The notes: generated by a model not told the origin, from the sequence alone. A stretch of DNA of 64,000 nucleotides from Microbulbifer sp. MI-G (GCF_030440425.1 NZ_CP098023.1:3992001-4056000), one strand, 5' to 3'. Positions 26,881 through 36,610 are shown, counted from the first letter of the stretch. Translations and numbers: made by a program.

Positions 26881-28083
26881 ATGTTGTGGATAAACCTCTT
26901 TTTCCAGTCCCCACAGTGGTTATGGCTTTTTGCTGCCCTGGCTATTCCCATTGCCATCCACCTACTGCGACGTAGTAACCCACAGCAGATCTCCTTTGCT
27001 GCGGTGCAGTGGATACAAAGATATGCACAGAGTCGCGCGCGCCGCCCTGTGGTGGATAACAAATGGCTGCTGTTGTTGCGCCTGTTACTTGTTGCCCTAC
27101 TGGTCCTTTTGCTGGCTCAGCCGTTGATCAAGCGGGCACTGTACCCCCAAGAGGCGGTGATTCTGGTAGACCCCGGACTTGCAGCAGCAGACGCGAATGC
27201 ATTTATCCATAGTTCCCTGCCACAGCTGGCAGAAGTCAAGCATAAAGTGCTGTGGTTATCCCCCGAAACAGCTGAGATAACCTCACCCCCACCACAATAT
27301 ACAGACCTGTGGAAAACCCTATCCCGGTTGTCCCATCGCGCCGATTTGCGTCGCGCCCATATCCTGTTGGCAAACGATACCTTCCCGGCATCCCATCGTG
27401 CACTTCAAATCAGCCCCCATTGGCAGTGGCACAGCTTGCATAGGCCCTCCACAGTACAGAGCCCGATATTGCCGCGGATCGCAGTGATGGGGAAAGCACC
27501 CAGCTGGTGGACACCAGTATTGGAGGACTGGCGGGATACCATGCCGCAGTTATCAGTAAAAACCCTGGAACCGGAAGCAGCGCCCAAGGCCCAACAAACG
27601 GATTGGCTGATTTACACGGGCTCTACGCCGCTACCACAGACAGTGATGGATTTTGTATCCAGCGGCGGCTTGCTGATCACCGATAAGCACACTCAGGGCC
27701 CTGACAACTTCAACTTTGCCACCGTGGATAGAAACCCCCTTGTGCAAGCTGCTCCCGTCGGCCGGGGAAGCTGGCTGCGCTATGGAAGCGATTGGCACAG
27801 CGCAGAATTTTATCGCCGCGCAAACCTGCCTGACGATTTATGGCAACAATGGTCTGCTCAGGACTGGCCTCTGCAACACCGCAACCGCAGCCAGTGGTCG
27901 GGCAATACCGCGATAGGCATCCCTGTGACGGACAGCGCTGTCGAACGTCACCGCAGCGAGCCACTGCAATCCTGGTTGATAGCCGCCCTGCTGATATTGC
28001 TGGCCCTTGAACGCCTGCTTGCCCTGACGCAGCCTCCGGCGCATGCGGCAGACAGAAACAGCGGTGAAACACACCATGGGTAA
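26881..28083 (+). CDS. BatA-like membrane protein
   Basis: 400 residues from ATG at 26881, one base after the DUF58 stop. The N-terminus MLWINLFFQSPQWLWLFAAL plus IPIAIHLLRR is the BatA/aerotolerance N-terminal domain: a first membrane span, then a short loop with QWIQRYAQ and a second span (LLLLRLLLVALLVLLLAQ, about 60-78). A periplasmic region follows and a third span lies near residues 362-382 (SWLIAALLILLALERLLAL). A full VWA MIDAS motif is not obvious; EAVILVDPGLAAAD may be a degenerate one. It likely anchors the MoxR-DUF58 complex to the inner membrane. Confidence 0.85.
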   Translation: MLWINLFFQSPQWLWLFAALAIPIAIHLLRRSNPQQISFAAVQWIQRYAQSRARRPVVDNKWLLLLRLLLVALLVLLLAQPLIKRALYPQEAVILVDPGLAAADANAFIHSSLPQLAEVKHKVLWLSPETAEITSPPPQYTDLWKTLSRLSHRADLRRAHILLANDTFPASHRALQISPHWQWHSLHRPSTVQSPILPRIAVMGKAPSWWTPVLEDWRDTMPQLSVKTLEPEAAPKAQQTDWLIYTGSTPLPQTVMDFVSSGGLLITDKHTQGPDNFNFATVDRNPLVQAAPVGRGSWLRYGSDWHSAEFYRRANLPDDLWQQWSAQDWPLQHRNRSQWSGNTAIGIPVTDSAVERHRSEPLQSWLIAALLILLALERLLALTQPPAHAADRNSGETHHG

Positions 28084-30286
28084 GGGCCTGCAAACCATTA
28101 ACGCTGTATACAGGCGCTGGCAACTGGCAGCCCTGCAGCCTTACCTCTGGCTGGGCACTGTACTCGGCCTGCTGGCCGGCGTGGGAGTTTTCGTACTCAA
28201 TTGGCCCCAGTGGCTGTTGCCCGCCTGGTTCAGCATTGTGCTGGGGGCACTGTTGATGGATCGCTGCTGGCACCCTGCCCAGGCACAGTTATGCCGCCAG
28301 TTGGATCGACAATTACCGCAACTGCAGGACAGCAGTCAGCTGCTTTGGCAACCGAAATCTGATCTGAGCCCAGTTCAGCAGCTGCAACGCGAGCGTATTG
28401 ATAAGCAGCTGCAGCAAGTATTGCGAGACAAAGATAAAACACCATTCGGTCCACCACGCTTGCGCAGTCCCCTGGCTCATGCCGTTGGTGCCTGCCTGGG
28501 ATTGTTGTTATTTATCTTCAGTGACACCGTTTTCACAACGAACAAACCCAACCCGGCTCAACAACACGCAACCCGTACTGCGACGGAAAAACTGGCAATA
28601 GCGCGCGCAGAAACCCGTATTCAACCGCCCGCCTACACCGGCCTCGCTATACACAGTCAATCTCTGCAAATCAACGTCCCGGAGCAGGCCCGGGTACAGT
28701 GGCATATTGAATTCAACAGACCAATAGACAGCCTGGAAATGCTGGCGGAATCGGAGCACTTTGTCTTTCTCCCAAAAGGGGAAGTGCCCGGCAAACAATG
28801 GCAGTTACAGCGCACTGTGAATAAGACAGACTTTTACCAGCTCTCTGTGCAGCTATCGGGTACTCGAAAACTCTTGCCGGGAATTTACAACATCCAGGTG
28901 CAAAAAGACAAAGCCCCTGAGTTTGCCTTTGAAGCGCCGAGCCTGCGTATTGACAAGATTCACGGGAGTGGCAGCAACATTCCCGTGAAAGTCCTGATTA
29001 AAGACGATTACCAGGTAAGTTCAGTGGATCTATTCGTCACCCTTGCCAGTGGCACCGGGGAAAATTTACGCTTTCGCGAGAAGCGCATTCCGCTTGCCAG
29101 TTTGCAGCCAAATATTTCAACCAATGGTCAAGAGGCTCTCTACGATTTCACACTGCCCATTGAGCAATTTTCCATGCAGGCCGGCGATGAACTCTACTGG
29201 TACCTGGAAGCCAGAGATAACCGTGAGCCCAGTGCCAATGTAGCCAAGAGCCAGCATTTTATCCTGCGCTGGCCGCAGGCAGAAATCTTTGGTCTGAGCG
29301 ACAGCGAAGGTATGGCAATCAAGGTATTGCCGGAATATTTTCGCAGCCAGCGCCAGCTGATTATTGATACCAAAGCCCTGCTCGCCGAGCGGGAGCAGCT
29401 ACAGCAGGAGGTATTTCGCAAACGCTCAGAAGGGCTGGCCTATGAACAAAACCTGCTGCGCATGCGTTACGGTCGCTTTCTCGGTGAGGAGGATTCGGAA
29501 GCGGAACATGTTGAGCACACCAGCGATCAACACGGTGAAGAAGAAGCCGCACACAATGATGTTCACCATCACCCTGAACACGACGAGCACCAGGCTCACA
29601 GCGAGGAAACCGCCGCACCCTTCCCACAGCGCGATTCCCACTTCGAACAGGCAGAACGGATAGCGGCCTCGGTCGGCCACCTCCACGATAACTCTGAGCA
29701 TGCCACCCTGTTTGATCCGAAAACCAAGGAGCTGCTGCGCAGTGCGCTGAATGCCATGTGGAGCTCCTGGCGCGACCTGTCGGTGATCGAACCCCAGGCC
29801 TCCCTGCCCCATCAACACCGGGCCCTGCGCTTTATCAAGGAAGTGCAGCAGGCCTCTCGTATTTATTTGCAGAGAGTCGGCTTTGAGGCACCGCCGTTAG
29901 ACGAGAATCGCCGCCTCAGTGGCGATCGGTCAGAAGCCGTCCCGGAGGCCGTCAGTCATGAATTCGAACAAGCACAAAGAGCGCAGGTACTCGCATTGAT
30001 GGCGCAGGTACGCGTTAGTGCCAGCCTTGACACCGATCTGTTGCAACAGGTAAACGAACTTGCCACAACACAGGCGGCAGACATCGGACTGGAGTTCTCC
30101 AAACAACTGCGTTTATACCAGCAGCGATACCAGCAACCGGAGTGTACCGACTGCCGACATTCTCTTATCCGGCTGCTCTATCGGCTGTTACCTGAGCCCA
30201 AGGCGGCCCCTTCGCTGCCTTTGCAGGCTGAAGAAAATAGTTATTTCAGCCGCTGGCTGCACAAGCAAGGGGAGCACAAACAGTGA
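28076..30286 (+). CDS. DUF4175-like membrane protein with a His-rich insert
   Basis: About 736 residues from ATG at 28076, which overlaps the end of the BatA-like gene; a further in-frame ATG lies at 28043. Two membrane spans are close together near residues 25-60 and a third lies near 135-152. A large periplasmic part follows, with beta-sandwich style segments and then helical, Gln/Glu-rich regions. Residues about 475-515 form a low-complexity stretch rich in His, Glu and Asp, reminiscent of metal-chaperone tails. The rest recalls the DUF4175 proteins found in MoxR-BatA operons; the match is by architecture. Confidence 0.75.
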   Translation: MGKGLQTINAVYRRWQLAALQPYLWLGTVLGLLAGVGVFVLNWPQWLLPAWFSIVLGALLMDRCWHPAQAQLCRQLDRQLPQLQDSSQLLWQPKSDLSPVQQLQRERIDKQLQQVLRDKDKTPFGPPRLRSPLAHAVGACLGLLLFIFSDTVFTTNKPNPAQQHATRTATEKLAIARAETRIQPPAYTGLAIHSQSLQINVPEQARVQWHIEFNRPIDSLEMLAESEHFVFLPKGEVPGKQWQLQRTVNKTDFYQLSVQLSGTRKLLPGIYNIQVQKDKAPEFAFEAPSLRIDKIHGSGSNIPVKVLIKDDYQVSSVDLFVTLASGTGENLRFREKRIPLASLQPNISTNGQEALYDFTLPIEQFSMQAGDELYWYLEARDNREPSANVAKSQHFILRWPQAEIFGLSDSEGMAIKVLPEYFRSQRQLIIDTKALLAEREQLQQEVFRKRSEGLAYEQNLLRMRYGRFLGEEDSEAEHVEHTSDQHGEEEAAHNDVHHHPEHDEHQAHSEETAAPFPQRDSHFEQAERIAASVGHLHDNSEHATLFDPKTKELLRSALNAMWSSWRDLSVIEPQASLPHQHRALRFIKEVQQASRIYLQRVGFEAPPLDENRRLSGDRSEAVPEAVSHEFEQAQRAQVLALMAQVRVSASLDTDLLQQVNELATTQAADIGLEFSKQLRLYQQRYQQPECTDCRHSLIRLLYRLLPEPKAAPSLPLQAEENSYFSRWLHKQGEHKQ

Positions 30287-31977
30287 TAGCGTTTGTAATA
30301 CCCGGCCTGTGCCTGCTGGCTTGTACCGCGTCAATTTTCCTGTTGCAACGCCGTCGCCGCGCCAAGCCATTGGATTATGGCCTGCAACTGGCCATCTGGC
30401 TCAGTGCCTGGATGCTCTGGCAACCCCCCGCATTAGTTACAGCCGGGCGCCATATAGAGCTCGACAGTGAGGATCTGGCTGGTGCGTTACCGGTCACTTT
30501 CGCCGGAGTGAAAAATATCTCGCTGAGTGGTGTGCCGCCAGGTCGCGACGCCCTGCGCGACCTGGCCCCGGTGCGCCTGGATCTGTCGAATTTGCAGGTT
30601 TCCGATACAGGCTGGGGGTTCCACTGGCCACGACAAATCGCCCTGGGTGAAGCCCTGCAATTGCAAATTCACAGCGAACAACCACTGGCTGAAAGCGCAC
30701 GACTTGCCCTGGTGAATCCCTACGGCGATATCGAAGAGAGCCTTGAGTTAAAAGCTGGGGAGAAAGTGCAGGCACAACTCAGTGCCACCCCTAAACTCAC
30801 CGGTCCCCAGCTCTTTCGGGTGCAAATTGAAAACGCTGCGGGCGAAAGCCGCTTCGATCCACTGCCAATCGTGGTACAGGAGCCGCGCCAACCCAGGGTA
30901 TTGCTATGGCTTGCCCGCCCCGCTTTCGAGTCGGCCGCACTGTCCCGCTGGCTGCGCCAATCCGGTGTTGCGGCACAGGTGGTGACCCAGTTGGCCCCTG
31001 AGATAGTCAGAGAGGAGACCCTAAACGGGTTGCAATCTATCGGATCACTGGAACTAATGGCTGTGACAAGCCCCTTCCACCTGCTGATTCTCGATAGCGA
31101 CTTGTGGCCACAATTGAGCCCGCAGCAAAAGCAACAGCTTAGCGCATTAGCCTCACAAAAATCGCTCTTGTGGTTAGTCCGCAGCGATGCCTCTGAAGCC
31201 TTTCTCCACTACAGCGCCGCCCAGTCCATGCCACTGCAAAAGGCGGAAAATACAAAGCCGGATACAGACAGCTTCACCGACCTTAACGATCAAAATACGG
31301 ACAACCCGACTACCCCCTCCCTGCGCCCGCTGGGCTTTCAGGCAATGCAGTCAGGTCCCAGTGATTTTTTACTGGGTGATCGGGAAAATCCGCTTTTCTG
31401 GGGCCGCTCGACCGACACGCAGCACCTGGGATTTATCCTGTTCAGCGACAGTCACCGCTGGCTCACCAGTGGCTTTGCCACAGAGTTCACCAGTCTGTGG
31501 AAATCCATCTTCGATTACCAGCTCAAGCACCTGGGAACACAGCAGCCGATAACACTCTCCGGTGCATTGCCGCGCGCGCAGGAGCGCATCACCCTGTGTA
31601 GCCCACAATTTATTGAAAAGCACCCACTGCTGTTTGATTCTCAGGATAAGCCCCTATCTGTCGACGGAATCGCTGCAAATGGCAGTCCCCAGGGCCAGTG
31701 CCATAACTTCTGGGCTCGAAATTCTGGCTGGCACCAGCTAAAGACTAAAAATAGCCGAGAACCGCCATTCGATTTTTATATCTTTGCCAAAGACGACTGG
31801 CCTCTCTGGCAGCAATCCCTGAGTGCAATAGAGACCCGACAGATGGCTGCCGCGCGCCTGGGGCCGATAGATAATACCCATTCCGCCAGGGTGCCTATCG
31901 CGCGACATTGGCCGGCCCTGATTCTGCTGGTACTGGTGTGCTTGAGCTGGTGGCGGGAGCGCGCCTTATTGCGCTGA
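30283..31977 (+). CDS. Membrane protein of the MoxR array, unknown
   Basis: 564 residues. GTG at 30283 overlaps the stop of the previous gene (GTGA), so it is coupled. Two N-terminal spans (residues 2-20 and about 32-48) and one C-terminal span (LILLVLVCLSWWRERALL) flank a large periplasmic domain. The middle (VLLWLARPAFESAALSRWLR) and later LLILDSDLWPQLSPQQKQQL look like the class-I glutamine-amidotransferase-like fold seen in other BatA-linked membrane proteins, without a catalytic Cys that I can identify. Probably the last gene of the array. Its end overlaps the convergent lipocalin gene by 12 bases. Confidence 0.75.
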   Translation: MIAFVIPGLCLLACTASIFLLQRRRRAKPLDYGLQLAIWLSAWMLWQPPALVTAGRHIELDSEDLAGALPVTFAGVKNISLSGVPPGRDALRDLAPVRLDLSNLQVSDTGWGFHWPRQIALGEALQLQIHSEQPLAESARLALVNPYGDIEESLELKAGEKVQAQLSATPKLTGPQLFRVQIENAAGESRFDPLPIVVQEPRQPRVLLWLARPAFESAALSRWLRQSGVAAQVVTQLAPEIVREETLNGLQSIGSLELMAVTSPFHLLILDSDLWPQLSPQQKQQLSALASQKSLLWLVRSDASEAFLHYSAAQSMPLQKAENTKPDTDSFTDLNDQNTDNPTTPSLRPLGFQAMQSGPSDFLLGDRENPLFWGRSTDTQHLGFILFSDSHRWLTSGFATEFTSLWKSIFDYQLKHLGTQQPITLSGALPRAQERITLCSPQFIEKHPLLFDSQDKPLSVDGIAANGSPQGQCHNFWARNSGWHQLKTKNSREPPFDFYIFAKDDWPLWQQSLSAIETRQMAAARLGPIDNTHSARVPIARHWPALILLVLVCLSWWRERALLR

Positions 31978-32517
31978 GGGCCTGTTGCCCGGTTGGGCTT
32001 CCTGCTTGGGGAAAATCAGTTGCTCAACAGGGTAACCCATCGCCCGGGCCTTTTGTAAAAACTGTTCCAGCACATCCTGAGGCATGGTCGGGGTGCGGGA
32101 CAATATCCACAGGTAAGACTTGTTATAGCCGGACACCATCGCGTAGTCATAGTCACCCGCCAGCGCAATCACGATATAGGAGGAATAGAAAGGCCCGAGG
32201 AAAGAGACTTTCAAATGGCCCACATCCCTGGGCCCGACAAACTCGGCCCGCCCCTCTGCCAGTTGCCAGGCATCGCGTCCTTTCGAATAGCCGGTATTGA
32301 CCACGGCCACAGAACCGTCGGGGTTGAGGCTGTAGTCCGCCGTTACCAGAGTCAGCCCCCGTTCAAAGGCGTGGTCCAGGCGGGCAATCTCATACCAGTG
32401 GCCCAGATAGCGCTGCAGCTGGAAATCTTCTACCGGCTCTACCCCCTCTGGCACCCGCGTACAGGCACCCAGCCAGAGAATGGAAAACAGTAACACTGCC
32501 AACGAAAACCACTTCAC
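31966..32517 (-). CDS. blc: Outer-membrane lipocalin Blc-type lipoprotein
   Basis: 183 residues. The signal peptide ends with the lipobox LGAC (Cys19). The lipocalin first motif is present (QRYLGHWYEIARLDHAFERG, GxW core), as are the later NPDGSVAVVNTGYS and YAMVSGYNKSYLWILSRTPTM, which fit bacterial Blc. It binds fatty acids or lysophospholipids at the outer membrane. Encoded convergently with the MoxR array. Confidence 0.93.
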   Translation of the reverse strand: MKWFSLAVLLFSILWLGACTRVPEGVEPVEDFQLQRYLGHWYEIARLDHAFERGLTLVTADYSLNPDGSVAVVNTGYSKGRDAWQLAEGRAEFVGPRDVGHLKVSFLGPFYSSYIVIALAGDYDYAMVSGYNKSYLWILSRTPTMPQDVLEQFLQKARAMGYPVEQLIFPKQEAQPGNRPSAQ

Positions 32518-32652
32518 CTCAATACTCCCGGCAATAGGGCATCCCAGCCAGAATGGAAGGGGACGCTACAAGGTCAGGATAGTTTCCACAATGGCTATTT
32601 CATTGATAAAAAACCGCTGTGAAGGGGACTTTTCTGTAGTCAGTCTAGCAAC

Positions 32653-33429
32653 TTATTTTTCTACGAACGCACGTTCAATCACATACTCGTGGGGCACACC
32701 CGCGCGGGTTTCCCTGAATCCCCAGTCATTGAGGATTTTGGTGAGGTCTTTCAGCATTCCCGGGCTGCCGCACAGCATAAAGCGGTCTTCCTCAACCTTG
32801 GGCTTGGGTACTCCCAGATCCGAAAACAACTTGCCGGTTAGCATCAGTTCCGTCAAACGGCCATTATTGCGGTAGGGCTCGCGGGTCACTGTCGGGTAAT
32901 AGAGCAACTGCTCACGCACCATTTCCCCAAAGTATTCGTGCTCGGGCAGCTCATGCTCAATCTGCTCCTGATAAGCCAGTTCGGAAACATAGCGAACGCC
33001 ATGTGTCAGGATCACCTGGTCGAACCGCTCATAGACGGAGGGATCTTTAATAATGCTCAGAAAGGGGGCCAGGCCGGTTCCCGTGGACAACAGCCACAGA
33101 CGCTTGCCAGGCAGCAGGTGATCCGCCACCAGGGTACCGGTGGGCTTCTGCCGCACAAAGATCTCATCGCCCGGCTGGATCTTCTGTAACCGGGAAGTCA
33201 GGGGGCCATCTGGCACCTTGATACTGAAGAACTCGAGTTCATCCTCATAGTTGGCACTGGCGATGGAGTAGGCACGCAGCAGTGGGCGACCGTTGTCCTG
33301 CTGCAGACCGATCATCGTAAAATGTCCATTCTCGAAGCGGAAACCCGAATCCCGGGTGGTCTTGAAGCTAAATAGTGTGTCGTTCCAGTGATGGACATCC
33401 AACACCTTCTCTATATTCAATTTGGACAT
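32653..33429 (-). CDS. fpr: Ferredoxin-NADP(+) reductase
   Basis: FAD enzyme exchanging electrons between NADPH and ferredoxin or flavodoxin; it supports the oxidative-stress response and Fe-S repair. From ATG at 33429 (MSKLNIEKVLDVHHW) it has 258 residues, exactly the bacterial Fpr length. The longer frame to 33498 is not conserved. Seen: the FAD motif RAYSIAS, the NADP motif STGTGLAPFLS, and the C-terminal YVIERAFVEK. It is divergent from a LysR-type regulator with about 120 bases between, as in Pseudomonas fpr/finR. Confidence 0.95.
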   Translation of the reverse strand: MSKLNIEKVLDVHHWNDTLFSFKTTRDSGFRFENGHFTMIGLQQDNGRPLLRAYSIASANYEDELEFFSIKVPDGPLTSRLQKIQPGDEIFVRQKPTGTLVADHLLPGKRLWLLSTGTGLAPFLSIIKDPSVYERFDQVILTHGVRYVSELAYQEQIEHELPEHEYFGEMVREQLLYYPTVTREPYRNNGRLTELMLTGKLFSDLGVPKPKVEEDRFMLCGSPGMLKDLTKILNDWGFRETRAGVPHEYVIERAFVEK

Positions 33430-33553
33430 AAACTTAAAACCAGTTATTCCATGAGTATCTTGGTAGTTGAATTTTAGCCCTGGAAGATCTATTGGCAAAG
33501 TGGGATATTTCGATATTCCTTATCTAATTTAACGATTAACCGGAGGTGCCCCT

Positions 33554-34435
33554 GTGCGCTATACGCTGCGCCAGCTGGAAGTGTTCCTCGCCTGTGCCCA
33601 CCACGAAAATGTGAGCCGCGCAGCGGCGAGCCTGAGCATGTCGCAGTCCGCCGCCTCCACCGCTCTCAAGGAGTTTGAGCAGCAGTTTGCCCTGCGCCTG
33701 TTTGAACGTACGGGCAAGCGCCTGCGCCTCAACGAATTGGGCCGCCAACTCTGGCCCAGGGCCGAGCAGCTGTTGGAACGGGCTCGGGAATTGGAACAGA
33801 CTCTCGCTAGCCATCGCGATCTGGGGCGCCTGAAAATAGGCGCCACCCTGACCATTGGCAACTACCTGGCAGCCAGTGTGATGGCGCGCTATATGGAGGA
33901 GCAGCCGGGCACACGCGTGGAGCTGGAAGTCGCCAACACCTCGGTAATCACCGAGCGGGTTCTCAGCTTTGAGCTGGATCTGGGACTGATCGAAGGGGAG
34001 TTCAACCACCCGGATCTGGAAATGATCCCCTGGCGCAGCGACGAACTGGTCGTGTTTTGTGCGCCCTCCCACCCCCTGACCCAGCGCAAACGCCTGACGG
34101 ACAAAGATCTGCTCAAAGCTACCTGGATCACCCGAGAACCCGGCTCCGGCACCCGCCAGACTTTTGAGCGGGCAATGGCGGGGTTACTTCCCCACCTCCA
34201 TATTCTGTTGGAATTGCAACACACAGAAGCCATCAAGCGGGCTGTGGAAACCGGCCTCGGAATCAGCTGCCTGTCCAGGGTTTCATTGACGGATGCGTTT
34301 AAGCGCGGTTCCCTGGTGGAGCTGCCGGTGCCCCAGCGGGACCTCGGCCGGGAATTCTATTTTGCCCTGCACCGGCAGAAATACCGCAGCACAGGTATTG
34401 AGCGCTGGTTGGAGCTGTGCCGACAGGTTCCGTAA
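33554..34435 (+). CDS. finR: LysR-type regulator, FinR-like
   Basis: 293 residues. The winged helix-turn-helix is at residues 1-60 (RYTLRQLEVFLACAHHENVSRAA) and the periplasmic-binding-like effector domain follows. The start is GTG at 33554, with GGAGG seven bases upstream. In Pseudomonas putida a LysR regulator at the same divergent position (FinR) activates fpr under superoxide stress, so control of fpr is likely; the gene name rests on that context. Confidence 0.85.
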   Translation: MRYTLRQLEVFLACAHHENVSRAAASLSMSQSAASTALKEFEQQFALRLFERTGKRLRLNELGRQLWPRAEQLLERARELEQTLASHRDLGRLKIGATLTIGNYLAASVMARYMEEQPGTRVELEVANTSVITERVLSFELDLGLIEGEFNHPDLEMIPWRSDELVVFCAPSHPLTQRKRLTDKDLLKATWITREPGSGTRQTFERAMAGLLPHLHILLELQHTEAIKRAVETGLGISCLSRVSLTDAFKRGSLVELPVPQRDLGREFYFALHRQKYRSTGIERWLELCRQVP

Positions 34436-34982
34436 GGCAAAGCATAGGCCGCACCTGCCACTGCCCAGCCTAAAATAACCCTCAACTGCCGGGCACCCAT
34501 ACCGGCCCGCACCCCTGATACATTCCCGCTCTCCGTTGAAACCAATGGGAGACAATATTCATCACGACAGCCATAGCGTTGTTCCAGCAATACCCTGGCC
34601 AATTGTATTTCGTAGCCAACTACTGGCTAAGCTCGCATTACCCCCGGTCTTTTTGGACAAATGTGCGCACAGCGTATTGGTCTAATAACCTTATGCGGCT
34701 TAAAGACTTTTTATCTGTATTTTGCGAATATGACAATCGTTATTAGAAGTATTAAGCATTGGTGCCTGTGGTGTGTAATGATAAACAGGGGCGTGGGACA
34801 ACGTGTAATACACTTGGTCCCAGGGCCCGGTCATCGTAATCAGGAAAAACAATACTTCCGGGCAGCGTTCTGACCTGGCAATCTTTTGCTGCAAGTTTTC
34901 AAAAAACTGTTTTTACCCCGTTGGCTGTGGAGTTCTTTTTCTTCGGATTTAAATTTCTATAAGGCAGCTGTTGGTATTTTGT
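34436..34982. other. Intergenic stretch between finR and the PadR gene
   Basis: About 550 bases between convergent genes. No ORF with family features, repeat or clear terminator was seen. The base composition becomes more AT-rich after 34680. Confidence 0.4.
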
Positions 34983-35513
34983 TCATTCCAGCTCTTCACT
35001 CAGGTTCTCCAGCCAGGTGATCCAGGTCTTTTCTGCCTCAATCCCCAACAGCAAAGTCCTGTGGGCGAGCCAGTAGCGCTTTTGCAGGGCAGCGTCACTG
35101 TTTAGCACCTTTTCATTTTGCTCCTGGTAATGCCTCAGCACCTCCCTGTGCAGCTGCAGTTGGGAGTTCAGCGCACTGCGTAAATCATCGCGATCCAGGT
35201 GGTGGCCTGCAAACATCCGCACCAGAAAAGGTTCGCGAATTTTTTGCGGTGCGGTCGGTTGGGTTACCCAATGGCGTAACTCGGCGCACCCCTTATCGGT
35301 AAGACTGTAAAGCTTTTTATCCGGCTTCCCCTCCTGGGGCTGTTCAACACAATCCAGCAGGCCTTCCTGGTGCAGCTTGTGCAACTCCCGGTACATCTGC
35401 TGGTGACTGGCACTCCAAAAGTGCGACACACTGCGCTCAAAGCGGCGCTTCAGGTCGTAACCACTACCTGGCTCAATGTCCAAAAGCGTGAGGACAGCAT
35501 AGCGCAGAGACAT
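34983..35513 (-). CDS. PadR family transcriptional regulator
   Basis: From ATG at 35513 (MSLRYAVLTLLDIEPGSGYDL) it has 176 residues. The PadR winged helix (residues 4-80) is followed by the C-terminal Vir-type helical domain (about 90-172) that mediates dimerisation. PadR repressors answer to phenolic acids or other toxic compounds. No efflux or decarboxylase target lies next to it, so the target is unknown. A frame extension to 35576 is not conserved. Confidence 0.92.
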   Translation of the reverse strand: MSLRYAVLTLLDIEPGSGYDLKRRFERSVSHFWSASHQQMYRELHKLHQEGLLDCVEQPQEGKPDKKLYSLTDKGCAELRHWVTQPTAPQKIREPFLVRMFAGHHLDRDDLRSALNSQLQLHREVLRHYQEQNEKVLNSDAALQKRYWLAHRTLLLGIEAEKTWITWLENLSEELE

Positions 35514-35670
35514 AGACACTCCGATTGCTGTTTGGCAGAGCAGTGCATCATAGAGGCTCCGCAGCCCGCTGACCAAACGCTGCCAAAATACATAACCAGA
35601 TGTTTATACTAAGAAATACGTCTCTTTAGGACATTCTCCTTTAAATATGCACGAGCCCGATAGGTCGGAC

Positions 35671-35698
35671 TGGATTTTAAGCAAAATAGAGATATAAT
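35671..35698 (+). promoter_or_regulatory. Putative promoter upstream of the racemase-like gene
   Basis: A perfect TATAAT lies at 35693-35698. The -35 region (TGGATT at 35671-35676, 16-base spacing) is weak. It implies a leader of over 200 bases before the GTG at 35912. Confidence 0.35.
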
Positions 35699-35911
35699 CG
35701 CCCATCTGTGTGCCGGGCCTCTGCGCGCCTCCTGTATTGCCTGTCCGCCCCTATACCCACACCACAGGCACCGGCATCGCCGCTGCAGCGGAGCCCCTGT
35801 GGAATCTATCCGACAGTTTGTCGATCAAGGTTACCGGCCTTCGATGGAGGCGCTGGGTCACCGGACAACTACCCAATTGCGCGCGCAATATGTTGACAGA
35901 GGAAAACTGCC

Positions 35912-36610
35912 GTGTTGACCTACAATGCTATTGAAGAGAATTCCCCCACCGTTGGGGTGATCGCGGGGACGCCCACAGATACCCGCTTTGGACTGGACTT
36001 CCTCACAGCGCGCCAGCTGCGTGGAGTCGGCCTGTCCCTGTCATCCTCGCCGCAGGCACAGACCCAGTTACAGGCGCTCGACCGCGGCACCCTTACCGAG
36101 CAGCTGATCACCGCCATTGAGCAACTGTGCCAGGCCGGGGCCCAGGCTGCTATGATCTACTGTAACTCCCTCTCCGGCGCCGTGGACCTGGCTGCGGTAA
36201 AGGCCGCGGCCCCGATCGAAGTGGTTTCCCCACTGGAAGTGTACACAGAGCTGACCCGGCGTTATCGCAACTTCGGTTTGCTGGCCGCCAACTGCCAGAG
36301 CTGTGCCAATATCGAGAGGGAAATTCTCGAACGCAATAAAACGGCCAAGGTCATCGGAATCGGCAACCTGCAGATCGTCGAGGATATTGAAGACAATCTC
36401 GCCCCAGAGGTAATTATCGAACAACACGCCCTCGACGATTTGGTGGCCGCTCTGGTAAAAAGCGGGGTACAGATCCTGATCCTGGGCTGTACCCACTTTG
36501 ACTACTTTTATAGGGAGCTGCTTACCCATTGTGATGGTATCCGCCTGTTCCTGCCCTCGGAGCGCATGTTGCAGTTGTTACAGGCACATCTGCCCACCAA
36601 ACCGGCTTGA
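35912..36610 (+). CDS. Aspartate/glutamate racemase family protein
   Basis: 232 residues, of the Asp/Glu/hydantoin racemase superfamily, which uses two Cys to invert amino-acid chirality. The first catalytic Cys lies in MIYCNSLSGA (near residue 84) and the second in LILGCTHFDYF (near 197). The start is GTG with GAGG about eight bases upstream. The substrate is not clear; D-glutamate supply (MurI) is less likely because the N-terminus GVIAGTPTDTRFGLD differs from the MurI GVFDSGxGG pattern. Confidence 0.85.
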   Translation: MLTYNAIEENSPTVGVIAGTPTDTRFGLDFLTARQLRGVGLSLSSSPQAQTQLQALDRGTLTEQLITAIEQLCQAGAQAAMIYCNSLSGAVDLAAVKAAAPIEVVSPLEVYTELTRRYRNFGLLAANCQSCANIEREILERNKTAKVIGIGNLQIVEDIEDNLAPEVIIEQHALDDLVAALVKSGVQILILGCTHFDYFYRELLTHCDGIRLFLPSERMLQLLQAHLPTKPA

